Shown: positions 18,495-29,968, counted from the stretch's first letter. The stretch: 36,307 nucleotides of DNA from an uncultured Alphaproteobacteria bacterium (GCA_903930075.1 CAIYWZ010000106.1:1-36307); one strand, 5' to 3'. Program-made: numbers and translations. The notes: generated from the letters alone by a model not told the origin.

Positions 18495-21092
18495 TTAAGA
18501 ACCCATCTTGCCATGGCAATGTTTATATCTCAGACCCGAACCGCAAGGACAATCTGCATTCCGGGGCACTTCGCTAATTCTGGGGCGATCAGTTTCCATC
18601 ATCGGCCCTGGGGCTTCATCAAAACCAGATGTGGGAATATGAATATGCCCGAGATAGCTGATCAGTGTCTCTTCAATTTTTTCGAGCATGTCTTGGAATA
18701 AAACAAATGCTTCTCTTTTATATTCATTTAAAGGATCTTTTTGAGCGTAGGCTCTTAAATTAATCCCTTGTCTTAAATGATCCAAGTTCAACAAATGCTC
18801 TTTCCACATTTGATCCAGCACTCTTAAATAAAGGCTTTTTTCCGCATTTTTCATAAATTCTTCACCGTACATACGGTCTTTTTCAGTCATATGATCTTCA
18901 AATGCCTCTAAAACTTTACTTTTAAGCTCCTGTGGCCCCACGCCTTCTTCCGCGCTCCACTGGCGAACAGGCAAATCTTTCCCAACAATACGCAAAACCT
19001 CTTCATGCAAAACATCAATGTCCCATTGGTCTGAATATGAATCCGCTGGGATACAACTATCAATTAAACGCGACACAACGGACTCACGAACTTCTGTAAC
19101 CGTATCTCTAATATCATCGGCTGTCATCAAATCCATGCGCATTTCATAGGAAACTTTGCGTTGATCATTCATCACATCATCATATTTCAAAACATGCTTA
19201 CGCATCTCATAATTTCTAGCTTCAATTTTTTTCTGAGCCCGCTCAATGGATGTATTGATATAAGGGTGGATAATGGCTTCATCTTCTTTAAGGCCAAATC
19301 TCACCAACATATTATCAAGCCTTTCGGAGCCAAAAAGCCTCATCAAGTCATCTTCGAGTGAAATGAAGAATTTAGATGCTCCTGGATCACCCTGACGGCC
19401 AGCTCTTCCACGGAGCTGATTATCGATACGGCGGCTTTCATGGCGCTCTGTCCCGATCACATATAAGCCCCCAACATCTTTAACCTGCGCGCGTTCTGCT
19501 TCAAGTTTCCTTGTGAGTGCCCTGATTTCTTCATCACTGGCATTTTGATGTTCTTCCATGCTCAAAAGAGCTTCAAGATTTCCGCCAAGTTGAATATCCG
19601 TACCCCGTCCAGCCATATTGGTTGCAATGGTCACGGCACCTAAACGGCCAGCTTGCGCGATAATATCGGCTTCTTGTTCATGGTATTTGGCGTTTAAGAC
19701 TTGATGGGGAATTCCAGCTTTTTTCAAAGCCAAAGATAATTTTTCAGATTTTTCAATATTGACTGTTCCCACCAAAACAGGTTGCAAACGATCATGACAT
19801 TCCTGAACCAATCCAATAATGGCCTTGATTTTTTCTTTATATGTACGATAAATTTCGTCATTATAGTCAATACGTTTAGGTTTAATATTTGTGGGAACTT
19901 CGACAACACGTAATTTATAAATATCCTCAAACTCACGGGCTTCCGTCATTCCAGAACCTGTCATCCCTGAAAGTTTGGGATACATTCTAAAATAATTTTG
20001 ATAGGTAATCGATGCAAGCGTTTGATTCTCCCTTTGAACCGTCACTTGTTCTTTGGCTTCTAAAGCTTGATGCAGGCCTCCAGAATATCGATTTCCGTCC
20101 ATCATACGCCCCGTAAATTCATCAATAAGGATGACTTTGTCATCTTTAACAATGTAATCCACATCCCTTGTGAAAAGTTTATAGGCACGCAGCGCTTGGT
20201 TTAAGTGATGCACAAGCGTAATATTATGTGCATCATAGAGTGTTCCGTGGCTTAAGAGGCCGATGTCTGTAAACAATTTCTCTACATGATCGGTTCCAAC
20301 TTCAGTTAAAGTCACTGTTTTATGCTTTTCATCTTTTTCATAATCTTCTGGATCAAGAAGGGGAATGACGGCGTCTATTTTAAAATATAGATCCGTAGAG
20401 TCATCCGATGCCCCCGATATAATCAAAGGCGTACGCGCTTCATCAATAAGAATGCTGTCAACCTCATCAATCATGGCGTAATAAAAAGGACGTTGCACTC
20501 GCTCTTCCAAAGAAAATTTCATATTATCCCGCAAGAAATCAAATCCAAACTGATTATTGGTACCATAGGTAATGTCGCATGCATAAGCGTCACTGCGTTC
20601 TTCATCGTCCATAACAGAAAGAATACATCCCACCCTGAGCCCCAAAAAACGATGAACTCTACCCATCCACTCGGAGTCACGCTTTGCAAGATAATCATTC
20701 ACGGTGACAAGATGCACGCCTTTTCCAGCTAAAGCATTTAAATAAACAGCCAAAGTAGAGACAAGAGTTTTTCCTTCACCTGTGCGCATTTCAGCGATCA
20801 TCCCCTTATGAAGAATCGCTCCACCTATGATTTGAACATCATAATGACGCTGTCCCAAAACTCGAAAGGCTGCTTCCCTGACAGTTGCAAAAGCTTCAGG
20901 AAGAATCTCATCTAAAGTCTCTCCCATTTCTAACCGCTCTTTGAAAAGAGTTGTTTGAGCGCACAGCTCTTCATCCGTCATCTTTTTGATCAACGGCTCT
21001 ATTTCATTCACAGATGAGACTATCCCTGAAAAATTCCGCAATAGTCTTTCATTGGCAGATCCAAACAACCTTCTGAGTAAATTTTTTAACAT
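18495..21092 (-). CDS. secA: Preprotein translocase subunit SecA
   Basis: [56 protein letters not shown]-terminal Zn motif [14 protein letters not shown]. Confidence 0.99.
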   Translation of the reverse strand: MLKNLLRRLFGSANERLLRNFSGIVSSVNEIEPLIKKMTDEELCAQTTLFKERLEMGETLDEILPEAFATVREAAFRVLGQRHYDVQIIGGAILHKGMIAEMRTGEGKTLVSTLAVYLNALAGKGVHLVTVNDYLAKRDSEWMGRVHRFLGLRVGCILSVMDDEERSDAYACDITYGTNNQFGFDFLRDNMKFSLEERVQRPFYYAMIDEVDSILIDEARTPLIISGASDDSTDLYFKIDAVIPLLDPEDYEKDEKHKTVTLTEVGTDHVEKLFTDIGLLSHGTLYDAHNITLVHHLNQALRAYKLFTRDVDYIVKDDKVILIDEFTGRMMDGNRYSGGLHQALEAKEQVTVQRENQTLASITYQNYFRMYPKLSGMTGSGMTEAREFEDIYKLRVVEVPTNIKPKRIDYNDEIYRTYKEKIKAIIGLVQECHDRLQPVLVGTVNIEKSEKLSLALKKAGIPHQVLNAKYHEQEADIIAQAGRLGAVTIATNMAGRGTDIQLGGNLEALLSMEEHQNASDEEIRALTRKLEAERAQVKDVGGLYVIGTERHESRRIDNQLRGRAGRQGDPGASKFFISLEDDLMRLFGSERLDNMLVRFGLKEDEAIIHPYINTSIERAQKKIEARNYEMRKHVLKYDDVMNDQRKVSYEMRMDLMTADDIRDTVTEVRESVVSRLIDSCIPADSYSDQWDIDVLHEEVLRIVGKDLPVRQWSAEEGVGPQELKSKVLEAFEDHMTEKDRMYGEEFMKNAEKSLYLRVLDQMWKEHLLNLDHLRQGINLRAYAQKDPLNEYKREAFVLFQDMLEKIEETLISYLGHIHIPTSGFDEAPGPMMETDRPRISEVPRNADCPCGSGLRYKHCHGKMGS

Positions 21093-21214
21093 TCTAAATC
21101 CCTACTATCATTCAAATGGTGTTATTCTAAAGCACATATGATTAACTGTCAATAATTCCGATCAGAAATTCTCATTTTAACTCTTTCTTCTTCGAAAATC
21201 ATCCGCACCCGTCA

Positions 21215-21410
21215 TACCCCCCCGCCAGTCATCCTCGAAATCGTTAGATTTCGTGGATCTCCCTTGTTTTGCCCCGGAAAGACAAGATGGTCTACCCAAA
21301 AAGAAAGCCCCCACAAGCTTTTGAAATGCACATACAATCAAGGGGGTGCGCAGGTTTAGGGAAGGGAGATCTCAAAAGCTAAAGCTTTTAAGATGACGGC
21401 GTTGGGGGCA
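21215..21410. repeat. Palindromic REP/RPE-like element, copy 2 (longer centre)
   Basis: accccccc-gccagtcatcctCGAAATCgttaGATTTCGtggatctccctt ... aagggagatctcAAAAGCTaaAGCTTTTaagatgacggcgttggggg; same architecture as 11400-11579 with a different, longer central segment. Confidence 0.8.
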
Positions 21411-21480
21411 TGTGAAGATAACAACGATGAACTAAAGGGCCGTAAGGTTAAAATGAGAATCATTGAATTCCGATATTTAT

Positions 21481-22602
21481 CTAGTGAAATAAATACTTTA
21501 AAACGGCGTTTGTCTTTAAACGTCCAAGGGGGGTTAGTTTTAATACAAATTTTTCAAAAGAAGCAAGCCCTTCGGAGACAATGGCGTTAATATCACTTAA
21601 TCTAAAGTTTGCGCCTTCTATATTCACGCCTTCGGTTAAACGGATACCCATGAGTATTTTTTCCATCATCATATCTTCGCCCCCCAAATCATCAAATGTT
21701 TCATATCCATTTCCATGATGATTGACGGCATCAATCCAGGTTTCAGGGGCTTTAAATTGTTTTGTGGCAATTTTATGACCATCTTTTCCTGTAATTCTTC
21801 CGTGCGCGCCAGGACCAATCCCTAAATAATCCCCATATCTCCAATAATTTAAATTATGCTTTGATTCAAACCCGGGAAGCGCATAATTAGAGACTTCATA
21901 ATCACCAAATCCGTAACGTTGCGTAATTTCACGGGTTAATTCATATAAATCTGCTGAGAGATCCTCATCGGGCAAGATAAATTGTTTTCTTTTATGAAGT
22001 TTTTCAAAGGCAGTTCCAGGTTCAATTGTAAGCTGATAAAGAGAAATATGTTTTGGGTTTAAATCCAGGGCCCTTTTGAGTTCTTCTTCCCAAGTTTTTA
22101 ATGCTTGACCAGGTCTTGCATAAATAAGATCAAAACTCCAATTTTCAAAAACTGATCTGCCAATTTCTAGAGCTTTTAAAGCTTCTTCCGAACTGTGGGT
22201 TCTGCCTAAGAATTTTAAATCGTCATCATTTAAGGACTGAATTCCAATAGAAATTCGATTAATCCCTGCTTCTTTAAAGGCTTTAAATTTTTCCACCTCA
22301 ACAGAATTGGGATTGGCTTCTAAAGTGATTTCCGTAGGTAAAGCCCAGCAAGAGGCAACTTTTTTTAAAATATCCGTAACTAAAGCTGGAGACATCAAAG
22401 AAGGCGTTCCTCCGCCAAAAAAAATGCTGTGAATTTCACGGTCAGGATGCTTCAAAAATTCATGATCTAGAGATTTAAAAAAAGCCTCTTTCCAAGAATT
22501 TTCATCATATTTTTCCCGAACATGAGAATTAAAGTCGCAATAAGGGCATTTCGAAAGACAAAATGGCCAGTGAAAATATAAGCTTAAAGGAGGGAGCTTC
22601 AT
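21481..22602 (-). CDS. hemW: Radical SAM HemW (coproporphyrinogen III oxidase-like)
   Basis: FCLSKCPYCDFNSHV CxxxCxxC, IFFGGGTPSLM, GIQSLNDDDLKFLGRTH. Confidence 0.93.
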   Translation of the reverse strand: MKLPPLSLYFHWPFCLSKCPYCDFNSHVREKYDENSWKEAFFKSLDHEFLKHPDREIHSIFFGGGTPSLMSPALVTDILKKVASCWALPTEITLEANPNSVEVEKFKAFKEAGINRISIGIQSLNDDDLKFLGRTHSSEEALKALEIGRSVFENWSFDLIYARPGQALKTWEEELKRALDLNPKHISLYQLTIEPGTAFEKLHKRKQFILPDEDLSADLYELTREITQRYGFGDYEVSNYALPGFESKHNLNYWRYGDYLGIGPGAHGRITGKDGHKIATKQFKAPETWIDAVNHHGNGYETFDDLGGEDMMMEKILMGIRLTEGVNIEGANFRLSDINAIVSEGLASFEKFVLKLTPLGRLKTNAVLKYLFH

Positions 22603-23744
22603 TTTTCAGAAGACATCCCGCTCCAAAAATCTTTTATTTTCTTAAAAAAACCTTCTGCTGCAGGGCTGGATGAGCTTTTTCCTTCTTGCTTTTCAAATTC
22701 CAACAACAGCTCACGCTGCTTTTCCGTTAAGTTGCTTGGTGTTTCCACATTCACACGGATAAACATATCGCCGTGGGCAGAGCTTCTCAAAATGGACATA
22801 CCTTTTCCTTTAATTCGGAATTGGCTGTTGGTTTGTGTGCCTTCAGGAATGGTCACCCTTGCCTTTCCTCCATCAATGGTTGGAACCTCGATGCTTCCAC
22901 CAAGGGTTGCTGTCACCATTGTAATTGGGATTTGGAAATAAAGATTATTGCCTTCCCTTTGGAAAAATTTATGTGAGGCAATGGAGAGGAAAAGATAAAG
23001 ATCTCCGTTCATGCCCCCGCGAACACCTGCTTCACCTTCACCTTGAAGACGAATACGTGTTCCCTCATCAACACCAGCTGGAACGCTTACTGAAAGGCTT
23101 TTTTCCTGACGTTTTCTTCCTGCTCCTGAACAAGGCTTACATGGTTTTTCGATTGTTTTCCCCGCGCCAGAACATGTGGGGCAAATACGTTCAATCACCA
23201 TGAAGCCCTGACGCGTTTGAACCTTACCATGCCCTCTACACGTCGTACATGTCTTAACGGAAGAGCCTTTATCCGCACCTTGCCCATTACAAGAATCACA
23301 TTTAACAAATGTTGGTATGCGGACTGTTTTTTGAGCGCCTTTGTAAGCCTCCTCTAACGTCACCGTCAGGTTAAAGCGAAGATCTGATCCTTGGTTGGAT
23401 TCGGCTTGTCCACCGCCATTAAAAGCGTTAAACATTTCCTCAAAAATGTTGGAAAAACCACCGCCACCACCAAAATTGAAATCAAACCCACCGGCCCCGT
23501 GAGACTGTTGCCCACCGCCACCTTGAAAGGCATCATGACCAAATTGATTATAAGCAGAGCGCTTTTGTTCGTCTTTTAAAACGTCATAAGCTTCATTGAG
23601 TTCTTTGAACTTTTGCTCTGCTGTTTTATCCCCTGAGTTTCGATCGGGATGGTACTGCATCGCAAGTTTGCGATAAGCTTTCTTGAGCTCATCTTGCGAT
23701 GCAGTTTTTGAAACACCCAAAACGTCGTAATAATCGCGTGCCAT
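22599..23744 (-). CDS. dnaJ: Chaperone DnaJ
   Basis: J-domain with HPD, Gly/Phe region, four CxxCxGxG-type zinc motifs. Confidence 0.98.
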   Translation of the reverse strand: MARDYYDVLGVSKTASQDELKKAYRKLAMQYHPDRNSGDKTAEQKFKELNEAYDVLKDEQKRSAYNQFGHDAFQGGGGQQSHGAGGFDFNFGGGGGFSNIFEEMFNAFNGGGQAESNQGSDLRFNLTVTLEEAYKGAQKTVRIPTFVKCDSCNGQGADKGSSVKTCTTCRGHGKVQTRQGFMVIERICPTCSGAGKTIEKPCKPCSGAGRKRQEKSLSVSVPAGVDEGTRIRLQGEGEAGVRGGMNGDLYLFLSIASHKFFQREGNNLYFQIPITMVTATLGGSIEVPTIDGGKARVTIPEGTQTNSQFRIKGKGMSILRSSAHGDMFIRVNVETPSNLTEKQRELLLEFEKQEGKSSSSPAAEGFFKKIKDFWSGMSSEK

Positions 23745-23750
23745 TAAAGT

Positions 23751-25682
23751 TTATTTTCCACTGTTGTGTTTTTTATCTTTAACTTCTTCGAAATGCGCAT
23801 CAACCACATGCTCGTCATGCTTGTGATCATGACCACTATGATCGTGAGGTTCCGCGTGAGGCGTTGCTGTTTCTTCCCCAGAGGCTTTATACATTGCTTC
23901 ACCAAGTTTCATGGTTGATTGCAATAATTTTTCGCGCTTTTCTTTAATCACTTCAGAATCACCGCTGTCCAAAACATTTTTCAAGGCTTCAATATCAGCT
24001 TCAATTGCTTGCTTGTCTGTAGCTGAAATTTTATCGCCATATTCTGCAACGTTCTTTGTGCTGGAATGGATCAATGCATCGGCGTGATTGCGCTCTTCAA
24101 TGGCTTCTTTGCGCTTTTTATCTTCAGCCGCATTAAGCTCTGCATCTTTAACCATTTGTTCAATATCAGCATCACTCAAACCGCCAGAGGCTTGAATACG
24201 AATTTGATGTTCTTTACCTGTGGCTTTATCCTTTGCAGAAACGCTCACAATACCATTGGCATCAATGTCAAAGCTCACTTCAATCTGAGGAACACCGCGT
24301 GGCGCAGGTGGAATACCTTGAAGATCAAATTGGCCCAAAGACTTGTTGTCCGCTGCCATTTCACGCTCCCCTTGGAAAACACGAATCGTCACAGCATTTT
24401 GATTGTCTTCAGCTGTTGAAAAAACTTGGCTTTTCTTGGTTGGAATTGTGGTATTTCTGTCAATCAGCCTTGTAAATACGCCGCCCAATGTTTCAATCCC
24501 TAAAGAAAGTGGAGTCACATCCAAAAGAACAACGTCGTTTACATCACCTTTTAAAACGCCGCCTTGAATTGCCGCGCCAATGGCCACAACTTCGTCTGGA
24601 TTCACACCTCTGTGAGGCTCTTTGCCAAAGAACTCTTTAACGATCTCAATCACTTTTGGCATACGTGTCATACCGCCGACCAAAATAACTTCATCGATTT
24701 GAGAAGCTGTAACGCCTGCGTCTTTTAAAGCAGCCTTGCAAGGATCAATCGTGCGCTTGAGCAAGTCTTCGACCAAAGTCTCAAGCTTTGCACGGGTGAG
24801 CTTAATATTCAAATGCTTTGGACCTGACGCATCGGCTGTGATGAAAGGAAGATTCACATCGGTTTGCATTGTGCTTGAGAGCTCAATTTTGGCTTTTTCT
24901 GCAGCTTCCTTCAAACGTTGGAGGGCCAAACGGTCACTCTTTAAATCAATGCCAGATTCTTTTTTGAATTCGGCAACGAGAAATTCCATAATACGGTTAT
25001 CAAAATCTTCACCACCAAGGAATGTATCTCCATTTGTGGATTTTACTTCAAATACGCCTTCACCAATCTCAAGAATCGAAACGTCAAATGTTCCGCCACC
25101 AAGGTCATACACAACAACTGTGCCTGATCCTTTTTTCTCAAGACCATAGGCAAGGGCCGCGGCTGTTGGTTCATTGATAATACGCAAAACTTCAAGGCCA
25201 GCAATACGCCCTGCATCCTTTGTTGCCTGTCTTTGGGCATCATTAAAGTACGCAGGAACCGTGATCACGGCTTGAGTCACTTTTTCACCCAGATAATTTT
25301 CCGCTGTTTCTTTCATTTTTTGCAAAATAAAAGCGCTGACCTGACTTGGGCTATATTTTTCACCGTGACATTCTACCCATGCATCTCCATTATCTCCAGA
25401 GACAATATGATAGGGGACCATTGTCTTATCTTTTTGTGTTAATGGATCATTATATCTACGGCCAATCAAACGTTTAATCGCAAAAAGTGTGTTCTCATGA
25501 TTTGTCACAGCTTGACGCTTTGCTGGCTGCCCAATTAAACGTTCACCTGAATCCACGATCCCAACCATAGACGGCGTTGTTCTGGCGCCTTCCGAGTTTT
25601 CGATAACTTTGGCAGTTTTACCTTCCATAATCGCAACACAGGAATTCGTTGTTCCTAAATCGATACCTATTACTTTACTCAT
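23751..25682 (-). CDS. dnaK: Chaperone DnaK (with His-rich C-terminal tail)
   Basis: [43 protein letters not shown]; tail [35 protein letters not shown]. Confidence 0.99.
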   Translation of the reverse strand: MSKVIGIDLGTTNSCVAIMEGKTAKVIENSEGARTTPSMVGIVDSGERLIGQPAKRQAVTNHENTLFAIKRLIGRRYNDPLTQKDKTMVPYHIVSGDNGDAWVECHGEKYSPSQVSAFILQKMKETAENYLGEKVTQAVITVPAYFNDAQRQATKDAGRIAGLEVLRIINEPTAAALAYGLEKKGSGTVVVYDLGGGTFDVSILEIGEGVFEVKSTNGDTFLGGEDFDNRIMEFLVAEFKKESGIDLKSDRLALQRLKEAAEKAKIELSSTMQTDVNLPFITADASGPKHLNIKLTRAKLETLVEDLLKRTIDPCKAALKDAGVTASQIDEVILVGGMTRMPKVIEIVKEFFGKEPHRGVNPDEVVAIGAAIQGGVLKGDVNDVVLLDVTPLSLGIETLGGVFTRLIDRNTTIPTKKSQVFSTAEDNQNAVTIRVFQGEREMAADNKSLGQFDLQGIPPAPRGVPQIEVSFDIDANGIVSVSAKDKATGKEHQIRIQASGGLSDADIEQMVKDAELNAAEDKKRKEAIEERNHADALIHSSTKNVAEYGDKISATDKQAIEADIEALKNVLDSGDSEVIKEKREKLLQSTMKLGEAMYKASGEETATPHAEPHDHSGHDHKHDEHVVDAHFEEVKDKKHNSGK

Positions 25683-25726
25683 TCTTCATACTCCTTTTTT
25701 AATAACAATCAATACTTGTAATTAAC

Positions 25727-25755
25727 TATATACCAAAAGATAAAAATGAAGTCAA
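25727..25755 (-). promoter_or_regulatory. Candidate sigma70-like promoter of dnaK
   Basis: Reverse strand TTGACT-N17-TATATA between CIRCE and the dnaK start. Confidence 0.55.
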
Positions 25756-25761
25756 CAAAAA

Positions 25762-25788
25762 TTAGCACTAATATGAAATGAGTGCTAA
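25762..25788. promoter_or_regulatory. CIRCE-like operator (HrcA binding site) upstream of dnaK
   Basis: ttagcacta-atatgaaat-gagtgctaa; one mismatch from TTAGCACTC-N9-GAGTGCTAA. Confidence 0.9.
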
Positions 25789-25795
25789 CATTTTT

Positions 25796-26347
25796 TTATC
25801 GGTAAAAATAATAATGATTCCGGCCGTAGATTTTCTCTAAGATAACTTGCATTGCTGGATAAGGGGTATACTCTTCTTTTGCATCAACTTCAGCCACGAT
25901 AAGAGCGTTTTCTAAGATCCATTTTTGAGCTTTTAAAGATTCTAAAGCAGGATTGACGAGATTTTTGCCATAGGGAGGGGCAAGGATCACGAGATCAAAG
26001 GGAGGCAGGGGACAGGATTTTACCTTTGTTGAATCATCTTTAAAAACAGCTGTTTTTTCCCTTTCGCCCAGGAAGTCGATATTTTTGTTCACAAGGCTTA
26101 TCGATCCTGGATCTAGGTCGATAAACCCACAAAAAGATGCGCCTCTGGAGAGAGCTTCTAAACCATACGCACCTGTTCCCGCAAAGGCATCCAAGACTCT
26201 GGCTCCATAAACAAGAGGTTTATCAAAAGAATGAGCCAAAACGTTAAAGAGGGATTCCCTGGCCCTATCTAAAGCAGGCCGAATGGGCTCGCTTGTGGGC
26301 TGGAAGAGTTTGCGCCCTTTGTGTTTTCCACCAACAATCCGTATCAT
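25796..26347 (-). CDS. rsmD: 16S rRNA (guanine966-N2)-methyltransferase RsmD
   Basis: MIRIVGGKHKGRKL, RPALDRARESLFNVL, VLDAFAGTGAYGLEALSRGA, LAPPYGK. Confidence 0.93.
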   Translation of the reverse strand: MIRIVGGKHKGRKLFQPTSEPIRPALDRARESLFNVLAHSFDKPLVYGARVLDAFAGTGAYGLEALSRGASFCGFIDLDPGSISLVNKNIDFLGEREKTAVFKDDSTKVKSCPLPPFDLVILAPPYGKNLVNPALESLKAQKWILENALIVAEVDAKEEYTPYPAMQVILEKIYGRNHYYFYR

Positions 26348-27069
26348 TTTTTAAGCAAGTTCCCCAGCTGATCCTTCACAACGCTTGCCGGAATTTCTTT
26401 AACTTCCCCGGTTTCCATGTCTTTTAAGCTAAAGGGTCCAAAAGAAAGCCTGATGAGCCGGTTGACAACCCAACCAAAATGCTCGGCAATTCTTCGAATT
26501 TCACGGTTTTTCCCTTCTACAAGTGTAATCAGAACCCAGGAATTTCCACCTTGCTGGCTCTCAAGAACCGCATCGATGGACTTATAATGAATTCCCTCCA
26601 CGGTGATCCCTTTTTTGAGTGTATCCAGTTTATCCTGGGTCACCTGCCCAAAAATACGCACTTTATATTTGCGTTTCCAAGCTGTACTCGGGGATTCAAG
26701 ATGCCGCGCGACCCCGCCATCATTGGTTAAAAGCAAAATACCTTCCGAATCAAGGTCAAGCCTGCCCACAGAAACAACTCTTGGGAGATTTTTAGGAAGC
26801 CTTTCAAAAACAGTGGGTCTGCCTTCAGGGTCTTTATGCGTGACCACAAGGCCTCTTGGTTTATAATAGAGCCAAATACGGGGCGCGGGTTTTTCCTTCA
26901 AAGGAGAGCCATGAACAAGAATGATTTCTGTTCCATCCACAAGAAAAGCAGGCGTTTCAAGCTTGACACCATCCACGCTCACCTCTCCTTCTAAAATTAA
27001 TTTTTCAGCGTCTCTTCTGGAACAAAGCCCAGTAGAGGCCATAAATTTTGCGATACGTTCTTTTTTCAT
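26344..27069 (-). CDS. rluB: RsuA/RluB-family pseudouridine synthase
   Basis: S4 domain, VSVGRLDLDSEGILLLTNDG, GKNREIRRIAEHFGW. Confidence 0.9.
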   Translation of the reverse strand: MKKERIAKFMASTGLCSRRDAEKLILEGEVSVDGVKLETPAFLVDGTEIILVHGSPLKEKPAPRIWLYYKPRGLVVTHKDPEGRPTVFERLPKNLPRVVSVGRLDLDSEGILLLTNDGGVARHLESPSTAWKRKYKVRIFGQVTQDKLDTLKKGITVEGIHYKSIDAVLESQQGGNSWVLITLVEGKNREIRRIAEHFGWVVNRLIRLSFGPFSLKDMETGEVKEIPASVVKDQLGNLLKK

Positions 27070-27791
27070 TGTTTATACTTTCTCGAGGCTGCTACAAAAG
27101 ATTCAATAATTGAATCATCTTTTAAATCAATGGAAAATTCTGGGTGCCATTGTACACCTATACAAAAGGGATGGTTCGTATATTCTATGCCCTCAATCAA
27201 ACCATCTTCTGCCCTTGCGTTAATAATAACATCTTTGCCCACCATTTTAACGGCTTGGTGATGGCGACTATTGACATACATTTGGGAAATCCCAACGATT
27301 TCAAAAAGTTTTGTGTCTTTTTCAATCGTCACTTTATGGCAAGGGGTATTTGCAGGCTTTTGAGGGCAAAAGTGAGAGATATCGCTTTCAAAATCACTGG
27401 GGATATGCTGAATGAGCTTCCCTCCCAATACAACATTGAGCAGCTGCTGTCCACCACAAATTCCCAAAATCGGAATATTATTGGTCAATGCTTTTTCGAT
27501 CATTTTCCATTCAAAATGTGTGCGCTTAGGATTCGTCGTAAGCTCTGGATGCCTGAGTACATCGCCATACAAAGCAGGATCAATATCAAATCCAGCCCCT
27601 GTAATCAAAAGGCCATCGATCATATTGACGTATGCATCAATGAGACTTTCTTCGTTGAGAAACCCCAAAGGAACGCCGCCCATTTTTTCTATATTTTCTA
27701 AATAATTTTCCCTTAATGCATACCAAGGGAAGTTAGAATATTCCCCTGGGGTTTGATAATCCATGGGCACGCCAATAACAGGTTTTCTCAT
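27066..27791 (-). CDS. Class I glutamine amidotransferase-like (peptidase C26, gamma-Glu-GABA hydrolase-like)
   Basis: LLITGAGFDIDPALYG, ILGICGGQQLLNVVLGG, GVQWHPEF. Start refined to MRKPVIGVP. Confidence 0.88.
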   Translation of the reverse strand: MRKPVIGVPMDYQTPGEYSNFPWYALRENYLENIEKMGGVPLGFLNEESLIDAYVNMIDGLLITGAGFDIDPALYGDVLRHPELTTNPKRTHFEWKMIEKALTNNIPILGICGGQQLLNVVLGGKLIQHIPSDFESDISHFCPQKPANTPCHKVTIEKDTKLFEIVGISQMYVNSRHHQAVKMVGKDVIINARAEDGLIEGIEYTNHPFCIGVQWHPEFSIDLKDDSIIESFVAASRKYKQ

Positions 27792-28309
27792 TTTTTTAAC
27801 AGTTCCTCTATTTTTTGATGCATCGTATCGCTTTCCCACAAAGCCTTCCCCAAAACAATGAGTTGAGCTTTTCCTGAGGGAGAAATAAATAAGGTGGATG
27901 GAACGCCTGCGATCAAGTTCATTTCCTGAACAAGCTTGTTACCTGGGTCAAAATAAACAGGCAGACCTGGCATATCAATCTTATCTCGTAAAGGCTCACG
28001 CTGAACCGCAATCAGAACCACGTTTTTATCTTTAACTTTTTTATAGAAATTGATCATCTCTGGAATTTCTTCAATACATGGAGCACACCAACTTGCAAAA
28101 GAATGCAAGATAATGAGCTTGCCTTTAAAGTCAGATAGCTGAAAGCTTTGACCTGAAGCATCGTAAAAAGGACTTTGGGAAAGGTGTAGATTATGGATCT
28201 CTTGAAATTCTCCAAGCTTTGGAATAGGAGGCTGGCTTGACGAAACCCAGTAAAAAACGGACATCGTAATCAGGGCCGTCACAAAAATAGAAAGGGATCT
28301 AAAATTCAA
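27788..28309 (-). CDS. TlpA/ResA-like thiol-disulfide oxidoreductase, membrane anchored
   Basis: N-terminal TM/signal, FASWCAPCIEEIPEMINFY CxxC motif. Confidence 0.85.
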   Translation of the reverse strand: MNFRSLSIFVTALITMSVFYWVSSSQPPIPKLGEFQEIHNLHLSQSPFYDASGQSFQLSDFKGKLIILHSFASWCAPCIEEIPEMINFYKKVKDKNVVLIAVQREPLRDKIDMPGLPVYFDPGNKLVQEMNLIAGVPSTLFISPSGKAQLIVLGKALWESDTMHQKIEELLKK

Positions 28310-28375
28310 TTGTTTCCTCTTTGGTAATTTAGTTATATACTATATTATCACGAAAATCAAGAAAAAGCAAAATAT

Positions 28376-28579
28376 ATGTTAGAAAAAATAAGTCTTGGAA
28401 TTTTAACCTTTATCATCACCTTTTGGATTGTCATTTTTATTGTATTGCCCATCAAATCGATCTCTTCTAAACAAAAATTTTTACTGACATGCTTTTTAAG
28501 CTTGTTCATCACAATCATGATTATGATTGCGATGAACAAGGGAATAGCGTTTTTAGAAAATATCGAATGGGATTTTTAA
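28376..28579 (+). CDS. Small membrane protein, DUF1467-like
   Basis: 67 aa, two TM segments, directly upstream of SURF1. Confidence 0.5.
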   Translation: MLEKISLGILTFIITFWIVIFIVLPIKSISSKQKFLLTCFLSLFITIMIMIAMNKGIAFLENIEWDF

Positions 28580-28580
28580 A

Positions 28581-29183
28581 ATGTGGCCGCTCGCACTCGT
28601 TTTTGCGATCTTAACAGGTCTTTTAAGCCAATGGCAATGGCAACGTTTGGCGTGGAAAAATGATATTATTCATAAAATGCATGCAACCTACAATCTACCT
28701 ATTCTTGCTCATCCAACAGATTTACAAGAATTTCGAAGAATAGCATTCCAGGGAAAATGGATCGATCAGCCCTTATTTTTGAAATATAAAGTCAAAAAAG
28801 GCAACCTTGGATGCGAACTGATCATGCCATTCCAAGAAAATCAAGGAGAGGTGTTTTTAGTCAATCTTGGATGGCAAAAAAGCTGCACAACAGTGGAAGG
28901 GACACTTCCAAAAACAGCCAAGGGACATTTTAGGCAGATTCTTTCATCCCCCCAAGGCACACCAGAAAATATCATCGGTCAAGAATGGTATTATATCAAC
29001 GCAAATGAAATGAAGAACGTATTTGAGATGAAATTTGAAGAAAGATTTTATATAGAAGCTGGCTCACCACTGCCGGGCATCCCCAACAATCACCTCATGT
29101 ACGCACTCACCTGGGGACTACTCAGCTTTATTTTTACGCTGTTTTTCCTTCATATTTTAAGATTGCTCCATACCCGAAAATGA
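28581..29183 (+). CDS. SURF1-family cytochrome oxidase biogenesis protein
   Basis: [51 protein letters not shown]. Confidence 0.85.
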   Translation: MWPLALVFAILTGLLSQWQWQRLAWKNDIIHKMHATYNLPILAHPTDLQEFRRIAFQGKWIDQPLFLKYKVKKGNLGCELIMPFQENQGEVFLVNLGWQKSCTTVEGTLPKTAKGHFRQILSSPQGTPENIIGQEWYYINANEMKNVFEMKFEERFYIEAGSPLPGIPNNHLMYALTWGLLSFIFTLFFLHILRLLHTRK

Positions 29184-29948
29184 ATGGAGTTCCTTAATCT
29201 TCCCAATAGCTTTTGCAGGATTGAGTCCCTTTGGACATGTGCTCGTGCAGTTCATAATTGTTCGGCAACGGTAAACTTTAAACCGATCATTCAGGCGTTG
29301 GAGACGCTCAGTCTTTTTTGTATCTCTAGAATCCTCAATAAACCGTGTTGCCTGTAAAAGCGTAGCTGGGCCCAAATACTTATCCTGATTCCACCAATAA
29401 CTTGGGCAGCTGGTTGTGCAACAAAAGCAAAGGACGCATTCCCATAATCCATCCAGTTTGGCCCGTTCTTCAGGGGATTGAAGACGCTCTTTTAAAGGAT
29501 TTTCGATCACTTCATTCTCAACCCAAGGGTTCACGCTTTTATGCTGAAGGTAAGCTTCCTTGAGCTCAGGAACCAGGTCTTTCACAACGGGCATGTGGGG
29601 AAGAGGATTCACATGAATTTCATCTTTTCCAGAAACGCACTCCTCGATGGGTTTGATGCAAGCAAGGGTATTTTTCCCCTTAATATTCATGGCACAACTG
29701 CCGCAAACGCCTTCTCTACAACTGCGTCTAAATGTAAGTGATGAATCCACCTCATTTTTAATATAAATGAGTGCATCGAGCATCATAGGGCCGCATTTTG
29801 CCGTATCAATTTCAAAAATATCGTAAGAAGGGTTAATATCTGTTTCGGGGTCATAACGATAGATCTTAAATTTTTTGAGCGTAGATGGCTTTTCCTCACC
29901 TGCATAAGAAAACGTCTTTCCTGTCCCAATTTTTGTTGAATCTAGCAT
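29157..29948 (-). CDS. sdhB: Succinate dehydrogenase iron-sulfur subunit
   Basis: [56 protein letters not shown]. Confidence 0.97.
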   Translation of the reverse strand: MLDSTKIGTGKTFSYAGEEKPSTLKKFKIYRYDPETDINPSYDIFEIDTAKCGPMMLDALIYIKNEVDSSLTFRRSCREGVCGSCAMNIKGKNTLACIKPIEECVSGKDEIHVNPLPHMPVVKDLVPELKEAYLQHKSVNPWVENEVIENPLKERLQSPEERAKLDGLWECVLCFCCTTSCPSYWWNQDKYLGPATLLQATRFIEDSRDTKKTERLQRLNDRFKVYRCRTIMNCTSTCPKGLNPAKAIGKIKELHSFSGMEQS

Positions 29949-29968
29949 TTTTTATTCTCCCTTTGAAC

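Noticed and set aside
27144-27701. 185-aa plus-strand ORF opposite the C26 amidotransferase
   Set aside because: Fully antisense to a conserved enzyme, no family motifs, composition typical of a shadow ORF.
29157-29183. Convergent 27-bp overlap of SURF1 and sdhB ends
   Set aside because: Short convergent overlaps are common in compact genomes.
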